The position numbers and the translations under genes are program-made. The notes below the pieces were generated by a model. It was not told the origin of the DNA. It saw only the letters and a list, made by a program, of their open reading frames with translations, and ran no database searches. From positions 47,962,921 through 48,026,920 of the forward strand of contig CM055110.1 of the NCBI GenBank assembly GCA_029204225.1: a stretch of DNA of 64,000 nucleotides, in the 5' to 3' direction. Positions 22,421-61,079 of the stretch are shown piece after piece; the first letter of the stretch is position 1; every line of letters begins with the position of its first letter. This stretch comes from Diphasiastrum complanatum. Its lineage: Eukaryota > Streptophyta > Lycopodiopsida > Lycopodiales > Lycopodiaceae.

Positions 22421-23260
22421 GGCCCTATCAATTCTGCAACGGGCGACGATGGTTGGGTCTGCTACATCTCATCTCCCTTCATTAGCCGACTCACCACCTC
22501 TTCACTTTTCTGATCTGCTGTAGTCAGTTGGCAGACTCCCACTGACATCATCATAGTTTATGCACTTTTATTTTTAATGCCAGGATCTGGATTAATATTA
22601 ACTTTACTGCAAGCTTCACTCTTGTTTGAGCTTACTTTTGTTTAAACTTCTCCTTCGGAGTGTATATATCTTTTTCATCAATGTACCTACTACTTTTTTT
22701 ATAAATAAATGCACCAGGGTGTTTATTATAACTGTGGAGAGTCATTCCCTTATCCAACTTTGCCTTTGCCGGCCACATGCAACACATTAGTTGGCATGGA
22801 ACACTAAGCAAGAGGGAAAATTCCATCTTGTACATATTATATACGTATATGTATCTGTACATGTATACATATGATATAAGTATGTGTATCTGTACATGTA
22901 TGTATATAAATAAAAGAGAAACGCGTTTCCAGGCCACATGTGCTGGCCAGGGCCCTTAATTTAAAAGCACGACAGAACTTTTAACCCACCACCGCTTGAT
23001 ATACTCAAGAGCGTTCAGATCTTGCCACGTACTCATGATAGACCGCTCAAAACTGTCGATCTGAAAGCGTGGCAAACATCCAAGTGGATAAGTGTGAGGT
23101 TGTGTGGTGCGATTAAGTGGTCTTGCTGGATGGGGGCCCAGCCCGTCTGCCGGCTTCGACCGCCTATTCCAGTAACGTGCATGCATTCGTCTCCAAGACC
23201 CGCTACTCCCGGTGGCCTCCCGTTTAGCTTTAAGATGAAAACCGGCTATTGCCCGCCGTC
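22421..23260 (+). promoter_or_regulatory. Upstream region of the PTI1-like gene
   Basis: No coding sequence recognised. It contains alternating TATGTATMTGTACATGTAT words at 22,850-22,910 and an increasingly GC-rich stretch (22,920-23,240) before a (TC)n tract at 23,261. Promoter function is inferred only from position upstream of the inferred 5'UTR exon. I saw no convincing TATA box. Confidence 0.35.
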
Positions 23261-23436
23261 TCTCTCTCTCTCTCTCTCTCGCTCTCTCTATCTGCCCTTG
23301 GTGTAGCCGTAGCTATAGCAGCAGCAGTGAGCTCGAGATCCATCGTCTTGTGCGAAGAAGATAATTGGAGTGGAAGTCGTGGACGGCTTCGTCTTATGTC
23401 TATTATTTTCGGCCGCTCTTTTTTGGTCGTCTACAG
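23261..23436 (+). other. Probable 5'UTR exon 1 of the PTI1-like gene
   Basis: Begins with a (CT)n tract (23,261-23,292), common in plant 5'UTRs, and ends at TCTACAG|GTGCGT, a good donor. The next acceptor is TTGTTTGCAG|GAGATTTGC at 25,834/25,835, 61 bases before the ATG. A 5'UTR intron of about 2.4 kb is inferred; the transcription start is not determined. Confidence 0.45.
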
Positions 23437-24905
23437 GTGCGTCTTGCTTCAGATTTGCTCCTTTTCGCTGTCTTATTACGTAAAGATTTGTCGCAGATTT
23501 ATTGTTTCGGTTTTTCAGAAAAATTGACTCTATTTCAGGCCTTTTTGGCTTTTGATTCGCTTGAAACAGGATAGGATCCAACTTTTTTGTAATATTTTTT
23601 GCAGACAGATTGTTTCGCTGCATTGGAGAAATTTGACTTTATTTCTGGCTGTTTTTGCTTTCTGATTTATTAAAAAAAAGCAGCATATGCATGAAGTTTC
23701 GTGTTTTGGCTCTGTTCTAACGCAAGCGTTTACGTGAAGATCTGTTCGGGGCTGTAGTTTCTGTTTTGTCTGATGTAATTCGAAGACCTAGAGCTTCGTT
23801 TGCCATCGCTCTTACCCTTTATTTGACTTTAGACGGGATTCGCTTGTACTTGGCATCATATTATGCCATTTTCCTGCACTCTAATACTCTTGTTTAGAAC
23901 GTTAACAGTGGACAAAGGGGTGGCTCATTGTAGGATGATTTCTGTCATGCAATTTTCGTAGAGACCCATTTTCTGAGCTTCTTACAGGATGGCTTTCTCA
24001 GATGTCGCTGTTCTTCAGATATATCTGCTAATCTATAATATATTGTTAGTCCTAAAAATTTATCAGACTAATATGAGGATGTCGCGGTTCTTCAGATTTA
24101 TTGTGCTATTCTGTAACATATTGTCATGTTTTGATTATACGTTATAGACTAATATAACGGTGCTGGCGTGTCCAGATATATGATGCTAATCTGTAACATA
24201 TTATCATGTCTCGTAACATATTATCATGGCTCATAATAGATCATAGGCTAACACATGATGAGCATTGTTTTTTGCAGCTAGTTAGAACAAACACGTTGCA
24301 GTCAAAGCCGATTGCTTAAGCCTCCTTGACTTTTGTAGACAAACTGTATTCTGTGATTAGTAGGCAATGCCGCAGGGGTGCACCGCATAGTTTTGCTAAT
24401 TTCTTCAAAGTTGTATGTCTTGTCTTCTGCTAATTGCAATCCCATAGGGTTTATCTTTTTCCTAGACCATCTGATAGACTAGCTTATGCACAACATCTAC
24501 ACTGTACATATACTGCCAAGATTAGAGCACACGGGGGATCCTGGCTGCTGCGCTTGTGGCATATTAGGAGTGTGGAGCTTCCAGTTTAGGTTTGGCGGCT
24601 GGCCTAACATTGTACATTTGTGCATAAATAATGCCAGTATGTTGTCCACCTACAAAAAAAAAACAATTGGAGCACAAGGCCCTTAACCTTAAGTATCCCA
24701 ATTCTATTGCAACCAACTTGAGCCTGAGGCATTGAGGATAGAGTAACCACTCTTATCCAACTTCGCTGCTGCGTGGGAACAGTGATGGGGCTCAAAGGCA
24801 GCACACAAGCCTTTGCACCTGGCAACCTCACAAGCACACATTTACGCAACCCCGGGGGACAGAAATGACAAAAAAGCAAACGTAGGGAGAGAGGATGTAT
24901 AGGGG

Positions 24906-24926
24906 CAGGGGGGGGGGGGGGGGGGC
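24906..24926. repeat. Poly(G) run in intron 1
   Basis: About 20 consecutive G, a simple repeat inside the inferred 5'UTR intron. Confidence 0.9.
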
Positions 24927-25895
24927 GTGCAGATACATAAGCCTGTGACAGTCCCTCAGGCACTTTATTCATACCTAGCGCACAGATCCGTGGTTATGAT
25001 GATGATTAACTGCATGATGTTAGATCTGTAGTTATTTTAGAAAGCACTACTTCTAGGATTGTTAGGTGTTATTTTGAATAAAACATCCGCTTTTGCTATC
25101 AACTGGCAAGAAGATCATACTTTTTGTGTGTTCCAGGCTTGTCAATTGAGACTCTCTGTGACATACATAGCAAACTTTCAATACTTAGTGTTGTTATTCA
25201 AGGGATGTAAGGCAGTGAGTCACAAACTGTTGAAAAGAACTTTTTGGTTCTTGGCATTGAATAATGTTCTTTCTGCTTACATAGGTTTTCTTTTAAACAG
25301 CCAAATTTTCTGGCCCTTGGTAAGAGAACAAGTTCGTGACTCGTAAAATATTTTGCCCAAATGTAAGGATAAAGCTATTCATGAACTCAGCATTTTGTCA
25401 AGGTGAACTTGTGAGTTGTTGATCAAATTTGTAAATTTTCATTAGAACTCTATCGTCGAGCCTTTTTCACACAATATCTTGATTCTTGTTATTTCCACCA
25501 CGTCACATATTCAATCGGTAGAATGGTTTGTAAAAGTAGTCAGACATCGAGCTGCTTTTGAAGCTCAAGTTGGAAGGTATCTTCTCATATGTGAAAATTC
25601 TGTGCCTTTCACCTTAATTTTAAGGTAGCAGCTTTGTTCAGAATTGGGATCTCAAATCTCATGAGTTGCATCTCAGAACCTGCATAAATGACATTGCTTC
25701 TTGTCCATTTGACTTTTTATTTTGGTTTTTCAGAGTTCCATAGTATATTACTGATGAGAAACTTGTTATGTTTCATGTAGCACTCTTATAAAGTGGAAGT
25801 CAACTAAAGTTTCAAGCTGTACTGTTGTTTGCAGGAGATTTGCATGAGTAAGAAGCAATCTTGAGACACACACCCGTGTTTGTATAAACCCCAAA

Positions 25896-53669
<27,774 letters not shown>

Positions 53670-56383
53670 TTGTGTGGCAGATACCTAAGATACTGTTTCC
53701 TGCATTGATCATGAATGGTGTTCTCTCTCAGTTGGACTTATGGTATCTACAGTCTTTTGCTCTGAAGAGGCAGTGAAGGTGGGTATGCGATCTGTGAACT
53801 TTCTAGAACGAAACAATGAAAATCTGGGATCGTGTTTTGGTAGTCATAAATGACAAGTAGAGGACAGATGGAACCTGTGGCTGTGGGTGATGGAAATCAC
53901 CTCCTCTTGTAAAATGTTAGTTATAGTTCATACAATCCTAAATATAATCGCTTATGTTGAAAAGCGAGTTTGTAGCAGGTAGAAATCACAGACGCTGTGT
54001 CCTTTTTGGGAGTTGCAATATTTTGTGAGATTCTTTATATTCTTTGCAGGTCTTTTTGATCGAGTGGATATGTTTTGAGTTCTTTTACTCAGTAAGTTTC
54101 TGACAAGAGACATTTCATGCCAAGTGTACTTGACCGTTTATAGAGGCCTTTCTCAAGAGGATGCATGAAAGTCAACCAGTCACGTTAAATGAGCATTGAT
54201 GAACAAAATTCAATGGCATGATTTGCAACTATATGTTGCAGAGTTGATTGTATTTACACCCTTTAATTTCTTATTTGATTGCTTTGTTAGTTTTCTGACA
54301 TGAGTTCATTTTCTATCCCATATGTATGGATGCCTCACTTTTCTTCGTATATAGTAATCAGTCTGTTAAAGTACCTGGGAAGTAACTTAAATGATTGTGA
54401 TGATTGAAGACTTTGTAAAAGACTACAGTTTCCCTTTCTGCCTTATCTACATGCTAGATGGTATAATAGTGGATATTCTGAATCTTCAGTTTAACGTTGC
54501 AATCAGAGACATTCTATTACCTCTGAGAGATTGATGTCTGTTCACTTTGCAACCAGAACTGCACTCATGGTTTTATTCTGCATTTTAAGTTCTGTTTGCA
54601 AGCAGCCTAGTAGGCAGGGGACTCAATTTCAGTTACTGTTTACTAGTATTCAAGCCTTTTTGAAGAGTGCCTTGTACATGATTGAAACACATTTATAATG
54701 GGACATTCTTACAATGCTGCCTTAAATAGCAGGGGAGTGTTTCACGTCTTATCCATCTAATGTACCTGAAGAAACATCAGCCAAGGTTTTTCTTATTTTT
54801 TTTCTTGTATTCCCTCATCTGTGCAGTGGATTGGAATTGGACTCCTGACTTCAAGCAGAGCAAAAATGTCCTAACTAGTTTCATCACTAATTGAAGGACA
54901 ACATTGGCTAAGCTAATATCATTCTCTTTATGCATCCTGCTTGATGAATTTTGAGCATGTTAGTTCTGAAATTCACATTTGGGTGTAGATTTTTCACTGT
55001 GAATAGTGTATGATCTTGGCAGAGTTTTTTTTAGAGTGATGTTTAAATTGATCATTATGGAACTTTAGAGTTGGTAATTCTAGCCAGCTGCCACTTCTTT
55101 TTGAATAAAATAGATGTCCTAAAAGATTTTTATTAAGCATTAGCTGCTGCATGTTTGGAGTATGTTTTAACATCCTAATTCTTGTTTTGGCCTTGCATAC
55201 TCGTGTTCATTCAGAGCTTCAACAAGTCAAATGCCTGTAAATCCTTGGATCATCGTAGATAGGTGCATTTAATGTAAAAATTGCACACTGTATGTTCTGA
55301 AATATCAACTGGAAGCTGTGCAAAATAATAGGTTGTTTATCTAAGCTCGATGCGGTTACTTGAAATTGCCAGTAAATCTAAGCTTGATGCACTTACTCAA
55401 AATTGGCAGTAAAGTATGATAGACATGGGATACTACAAAGTTGTGGCAGTGTAAGCTTAGCAACATGTGTATCTTTGGATAGCATGCTATCTACCTCTAA
55501 CTAACTGGGATACCCTTGGGCAAGTTTGTTGTCAGTTGCTGATAGATATGCCATTAATTTTGGAAGAATAAGGGAGGTGTTGATTTCGTCAGACCTTTAG
55601 GTTAAGAACAAAGATAATGCCGCGGATAGGCAGACAACAGTATCATTGGACAAAATTGAGAGTTGGTACAAGTATTACCTTCCATTTTATTCATTAACTT
55701 GCACTTTTCACATACACAAATGCCAATAAAAGTTCAGCAATGAGTTTTTACACTGCATGTTTGTAAATCAAAGGTTAGATTTTCCCTCAGACGGTTAAAT
55801 GTGTCACATAATAAATACTCTACTTTGTGATATGAATATGATACATTTCAAATAAATGAAGAGTGATATCTTCTAAGTGTTTGCTGAGCTCAAGTGGAAC
55901 CTTTTAATCTTCATGTTCAACATAGCATGAAGTACTTACTAGTTTGTTTAAATGCTACTTGTAGTCAGTGTGAGAATCGAAAGGTCATCTGATTCAGTGT
56001 GTGAAACTTAATGCTTACCAAAATAGAAACGTCACCTTGAGAGCTTTTGGGACTGTGTAAAGTGTCACTTATTTATATTACAAAATTTACTGAATGATAC
56101 AAGAGAATTATTTTACTAACTGACAACCAAATAAATGAGCACAAGCCTCATGCCTTGCACTAGATTATAGCAATAGGAATGCATCCAGCAAGGATCATCC
56201 TCCACACCAAATAAGACTGATGTCTGATGTCTAGCTCATGTCAATGAGCTGAAATGCACCACCAGCTGAAATTCTTCACTCAGAAACTAAGATCAGAGGT
56301 TAAACTCTGTACATCTTCAAAGTCAACCATGGTATGCACATTCCCTGTAAAAACGCTGATAAAAAGAGAGCAACTTTTGAAGC
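53670..56383. other. Convergent intergenic region / 3'UTRs
   Basis: Between the stop of the PTI1-like gene and the inferred stop of the bHLH gene. No TE or ORF recognised. Both 3'UTRs must lie here. AATAAA words occur at 55,105 (plus) and about 55,686 (minus), but the cleavage sites are unknown. A small imperfect repeat (CTAAGCTYGATGC, TACTYRAAATTG, CAGTAAA) lies at 55,342-55,415. Confidence 0.5.
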
Positions 56384-59300
56384 CTAGTCACATTCCACTT
56401 TAGAAGGATGATCCTTGGAAAGTTCCTGCGTTGATTCAAAAAATGATTATGAGAACAAAAAACAGTGATCTATTGAAGAACGCGTAATGTAATATAATCT
56501 CAAAACAGTCTAGTAGTCTGAGATCAGGGATCTTTTGTGGGTAAATGATGCAATCTTGACATTGGTCATCCTTGTGAGCTCAGGGCCAAGATGAATGCGG
56601 GCAACATTTTTATTAATGAAATGCAAGACGCATAGCTACAATAGGATTCTATCCACACACATGGCCTAGACCGAACTGTAAACCCTGAAACTGTGCAGGC
56701 AAAAATATATATGGAACTATTGCAGGCTTAAATCACACGACTCTGAGTGAATAAAATGACATCCTTAAGGTCGAATTGTAAGTGCAAGAACAAAAGAAAA
56801 GAAGTCCTTGAAAAACTCCCACATCATCTAAAAATAGGGATTCAGTCCTTCAACCTTTGATTTAAACAAGACATACTGTTGTTAAAAAGAAGGGGTTTGT
56901 CATTGTTTGATGGTGCTTGGGATGGATCATCAAGAAATAGCTTTGCTTGCAGGCTGTGTATGTCCGAAGCATGTTGGAAACCAAGACCAAGGCCTTTTTA
57001 TGTGGGTATTTATTGAATCCAATTTAGATGCATGAAAATGTGCTTACATAGCATGAAACTATGGTAGAAATAGATTAATTAGCACAAGGAGCATCAAAGC
57101 AAAGATGCAGACCGCGATCCGGAACGCGTTCTGGAACGTGATCCGGGATTTCCCATTAGTTTCCCGGAACGCAAATTTTTTTTTTTTTTTTCCGGATTTG
57201 CAGATATAACATTGGCTAATCATTTCATTTGTATCTGCTTCAGTAAGATTCTAAGTGTGGATCGACCAGCATTGGTAACAGGAGTCCACAAGTCCCTCTT
57301 CATGCCCAAGGACTTGAAAAACATTGACAAAATCACCTTCATGGAGGATGTTACAGGTTACCTCATCCACTAGAGGCGTTCCAAGAAAACATTGTACTGA
57401 ACCGGCAGAGTGCCGAGGGACCAGTACTACTTTAGGTCGTGGGTCTTGTTGGGGGTTTTCCCAATATATTGTAAATAAATAAAATTAGAAAATAAAAACT
57501 AGAAAGTGTTGCGAGGGTCATGGCATCCTACGTGTATAAGCCCATGGCCCAATGAGCATGCAAGTCAAGTTGTAGATAGAATAAAAAGGCTTGGGTCTTA
57601 TTGTTAGTAAATAAAACTTGAGGCCACAATGTCAAGTTAATAAACTTAGTTTAAAACTTTTCAGAAGGTCCCAACTCACCAGCTCGGTGAGTCATCAGTT
57701 TCGGCTCACCGATGGCTCACAACATTCATTGTCATGTCAGGTGGACTGTGCACAGTCACACTCCAAGCAATTTTATGCTCCATGGGGCCTCTAGTTGCGT
57801 AAGATGGCTCTTGTGGGGGGGAACCTTAGAAGCTAATATTGCCAACTGGACTCGGAGAGAATAATCTATACAAACATTTGAATTTATCATGTTTCGAGAT
57901 ATGAGGAAAAGAGGAATAGTGAAAGTAGAGAAATGAATGTAAGAAACATTATGACTGTGAACACTAGTAGCCTCTTCAATAATTATTGAGATTTTAAGGC
58001 TTCTTATTGTGATTTCAGCATTGTACAGTCAACTCTGGCTAAATGGTATTTCTATAAGTGTAACACCTTTTGTAATAGTTAAACTCCCGAAAAATCTACA
58101 AAGAATAAGTGTTAACTGTTATTTGTTATGAGAATTTACTCCCTCCCTTAAGAGTTTGACATGATAAGTGTTACTTGAACCTATATGGAAGGGTCAAGTT
58201 CACCATTTTGCCTGGGGTCTTTTACAAAGTGGAATTGTGAGCAAAATATCTCACTGGTGACCATGATCAAAAACAATGTCGTGCCTTTCTTGGAAGGGAC
58301 TTTCCTCCGTCAATGAGGCTTAAACATTGCAAACCTGGACGCTTGACCATTAAATCTGTGACCTTTTTCCTAGTGTTTGGGGCTTTACTCGCCTCCAAGC
58401 AGCTTGAAAGTTTCAACTTTTATTCTGAATGTCCATTCTCCACTGATGAGGCTTGAATAGGAGGCTTAATCATTTACTTTGCTGCTTTTTTTCCAAGGTT
58501 TAGGGCTTGAACTTAGCCTGTTATCAACTCGAAACAGCTCACTTGTCTACATTCTTGTTGTGCTCCCTTCATGATTAGGCTACATTCTTGTTTCATTCTC
58601 CGGATACGCCCAAAGGGGTTGGCCTAGTTGGTTAACTTGGCATCCAAAGTTTCTTTGGTCCCAAGTTCGAGCCTCCCTTGAAAACCAAGAAGCATTCTAC
58701 GGATACATGATACCTCAAGTATGTTAATGTTTGCTATAATTGCCTTGGTTATATCTGATATAATGTTGACCTTCTATAATAGTTAGTTTTCTTAAATCCT
58801 GAGACCTAACATTTATGCAGGGTGCAGGCTACCTTTGTAGTCAATCCACGTGTAGAATACTTTGATGCTGAGTTGCAGCGGATCGCGATCCGCTGGAAAA
58901 CCGATCCGGATCGCAAAAAAATTTGTCCAGAATAAACTGTTTTGCCTTACCCTGAATGACTTCACGAGAGTGTAAGTAGGCAATAATCCCCTCATTTTGG
59001 TGGCATAGAGCTTGAGAGCTTCTTCATAGAACTCTATGGCACTGTCCTTGGCATCAGGACCCATTAACCATAACATTTTTTACCGTTTTTTCTATCTTTG
59101 TAGAAGATTGAAGATGATTGAAAATTTAATATTTCCTTGTACATTTTCATGTATAATCATGTGTGGACTTGCTTATACAATTGGCTTCTCTGTTTGTTTC
59201 TTCAAAACGCAAAGAAGTGCAAGAAAAAAAGGATTCTGCTACAGGGACAATCAGGAAAATGCAAACCTGAACTTGTTTCTGCAGAAATTGAACATATTCC

Positions 59301-60815
59301 ACCACCTCATCAAGCATCTCAGCTGTGTTTATTTGCTGCAGAAAGCACACTCAACAAAAAGGTTAGTAGGTAAGGAATACGAACATATTCTTACCCATGC
59401 AAGATCAGCTAGTGGTTTCCTTGTTTGATTTTGAGAGGCAAAGAAAGAAACCATAATTGATATGGAAACAGTTTACCTTGTCCATATCGGGAACCAGTTC
59501 TTGCAACCTTTTGATTCGCTCGGAAATGCGGGTCCTGCGAACCTGGCAATGAAAGAAAAAGCCAAAAATGTTATCGGCTCATTACATAACAGTATTAATC
59601 GTTAAGCCCAAAATATGGATGTTGCATAAACTATGTCTAATGACTCGAAACTTAAAAAACAATTCCCTTCTGCTTTGCTACCAAACAGTAACTATCTGAA
59701 TAGTGAACAAACCCGCTCAGCGATGCTGCGAGGATGGGTCGCATGTCCACGCTTAGCACGAGATTGACATGGTGTCAAATTGGAAGATAGAGGCTCCTGT
59801 GTAGTCACAGAGATGCATGTCTGCTCTTGAGGCCCTCCATCCTGAATGATTGAGACAGACAGACGGATGTCAATAGCAACACATGACTGCACTGAACTGG
59901 GTTCCGTCTGATGGAAAAATTGATTGGCAAAGAGGGTTTTGTAGCACTGCCAGGACTTACAAGCAGCATTTCTGATGAGCTAGAATCAGTTCCATGGCTT
60001 CGAAAGCGCTTCCTGGGAGATGAGCTTGTGCCAGAAACTGTATCAAAAGGGCTGCATTTTCCATTATCCATCTCCTCACATCCATTGGACTTATTTCTTA
60101 GCGAATCAACCTTGTCCAAAGGAACTTCGAATTCAGATTTGCCTGTAGATTTGGATACAATTTGGCTTGTTCTGCCATTAGTTGGAATTCTGCTCTTGTC
60201 TTCACCACCCTCTGAACTCTGTATCTCACAGCCAAAGTGATTTAGATAGCGTTCTAGTGTGCTACTCTGATGCAGATTGCTTGTTCTCTTCAAACTCTCC
60301 GAGGATGGAGGCATTCCATGTTGAGAAAAAATAGAAATGGGTTGGCCAGTTCTATTTTCCTGCGGGTCCCATCTGGTCTTTGACCCCTGATCACACACAA
60401 ATTCATTGGAGCAAACTAGGTGTGGGTAGCCCAAAACTGCAGATTGATATGGAGGTGCAGCAGCTTGCTTTGATCTTGATGTCAACCCATCAGATAATTT
60501 TCCAGGTTTTGCTTTCTCTATTTCCAAGTTGGGTCTGCTTGGATGATCTTCAAGCTGCTTGGGCATGAAACTGTTGGGCTCATCCAGTATAGGGAACTGA
60601 TGAAACATATGGACTGGCCCTGCCCCATTGTGCTGTGTCCACGCTGCTGCGAAATGCTCCTCGGAGAACAATGAACTGAGAAGAGCATGATTGGAGGAGT
60701 GATGAAGGTGGGAAATGTCTTCCTGAGGGCCACTCACATTTGTGAGAAATGATCCTGGAGCAGAATTGTACCTTGTGAGGCCATCGAAGGGAGGACCACC
60801 CACTTTCTGGCTCAT
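56384..60815 (-). CDS. bHLH transcription factor, bHLH122/130 (FBH) type, 5 coding exons
   Basis: Minus-strand coding exons 60,815-59,961; 59,841-59,713; 59,542-59,477; 59,335-59,267; and, less certainly, 56,425-56,384. All joins are GT-AG and in phase 0, giving about 386 residues. Start MSQKVGGPPFDGLTRYNSAP: the GL-RY-SAP-S motif is typical of this group's N-terminus. Then a Ser-rich middle and SPRKRFRSHGTDSSSSEM. The bHLH domain is assembled across exons 2-4: CQSRAKRGHATHPRSIAER, VRRTRISERIKRLQELVPDM, DK, QINTAEMLDEVVEYVQFLQK, QVQ. It has the H-P-R-S-I-A-E-R basic region (E-box contact) and the LxxLVPxMDK loop. Family members bind E-boxes, for example the FBH activators of CONSTANS in Arabidopsis; the role here is inferred only. 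A polypyrimidine tract plus AG just before the ATG suggests a 5'UTR intron. Confidence 0.9.
57111..57200. repeat. CG-rich GATCCGGAACG words in bHLH intron 4
   Basis: GACCGCGATCCGGAACGCGT, GGAACGTGATCCGGGA and TTTCCCGGAACGC within 75 bases, then a run of 16 T. Same vocabulary as 26,637-27,005. Confidence 0.55.
57260..57670 (+). pseudogene. Gypsy 3'-end fragment: extra-ORF C-terminus plus start of LTR
   Basis: 57,285-57,405 encodes LVTGVHKSLFMPKDLKN and FMEDVTGYLIH, a TAG, RSKKTLY, TGA, closely matching the end of the extra ORF at 51,080-51,193 (both stop after TLY). At 57,447 the LTR begins (TGTTGGGGGTTTTCCCAATA) and follows the 13-kb element's LTR for about 220 bases (GCCCATGGCCCAATGAGC shared). 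Inserted in the large bHLH intron, antisense to the gene. Confidence 0.85.
58608..58691 (+). mobile_element. 84-bp tRNA-derived SINE-like insertion
   Basis: Contains a pol III A box (TGGCCTAGTTGG, 58,620-58,631) and B box (AGTTCGAGCC, 58,664-58,673) at tRNA-like spacing, and ends A-rich (GAAAACCAAGAA). It is flanked by near-perfect 14-base direct repeats CATTCTCCGGATAC (58,594-58,607) and CATTCTACGGATAC (58,692-58,705), as expected for target-primed insertion. No intact tRNA cloverleaf. It is only the tRNA-like head, without the longer body of known plant SINEs. Confidence 0.7.
58876..58895. repeat. Perfect 20-bp palindrome
   Basis: CAGCGGATCGCGATCCGCTG, followed at 58,902 by CGATCCGGATCGC. 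Third occurrence of the CG-rich GATCCGG vocabulary. Confidence 0.95.
58930..59070 (-). pseudogene. Protein-like fragment in bHLH intron 4
   Basis: Minus strand: GPDAKDSAIEFYEEALKLYA then TKMRGLLPTYTLVKSF. The helix with A-EFYEEALKLY resembles TPR- or MIT-like helices, but one helix cannot identify a family. It breaks off at the CG-rich palindrome. Probably a captured gene fragment or chance. Confidence 0.3.
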
Positions 60816-60949
60816 AATTCTATGCATAAACAAAGCAAAGAGAGGAAAAACTAAGTCTAAGGAAATCTACTATCTCATTGTCCTAGAGATAGTAGCCAAA
60901 TCCATTGATTTCCAACAAACCCACATGACTATCATCAGCTGTGACATCC

Positions 60950-61072
60950 CTCTCAACACCTATCCCCTGGTTGGTAGAGGAAAACAGCCAAATGTCACGT
61001 TTTTAGGGATCTCTCAACACCCCCACTCCCGGTTTGGTACATGAAAACAGCCAAAGCTCATGTGTTTTGGGA
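60950..61072. repeat. 61-bp tandem duplication upstream of the bHLH coding start
   Basis: CTCTCAACACC begins at 60,950 and 61,011. Both units continue with GGTTTGGTA/GGTTGGTA, GAAAACAGCCAAA and a T-rich GGGA end. It lies 135 bases before the inferred start codon, in the 5'UTR intron or promoter. Confidence 0.8.
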
Positions 61073-61079
61073 ATCCACC

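Noticed and set aside
58608-58691. Functional tRNA gene
   Set aside because: A and B boxes are present but acceptor and anticodon stems do not pair, and flanking direct repeats indicate a retroposed copy.
60816-60833. Upstream start (MFMHRI) for the bHLH protein
   Set aside because: A pyrimidine tract and TATGCATAG acceptor-like sequence lie between it and MSQKVGG, so the upstream Met is probably intronic.
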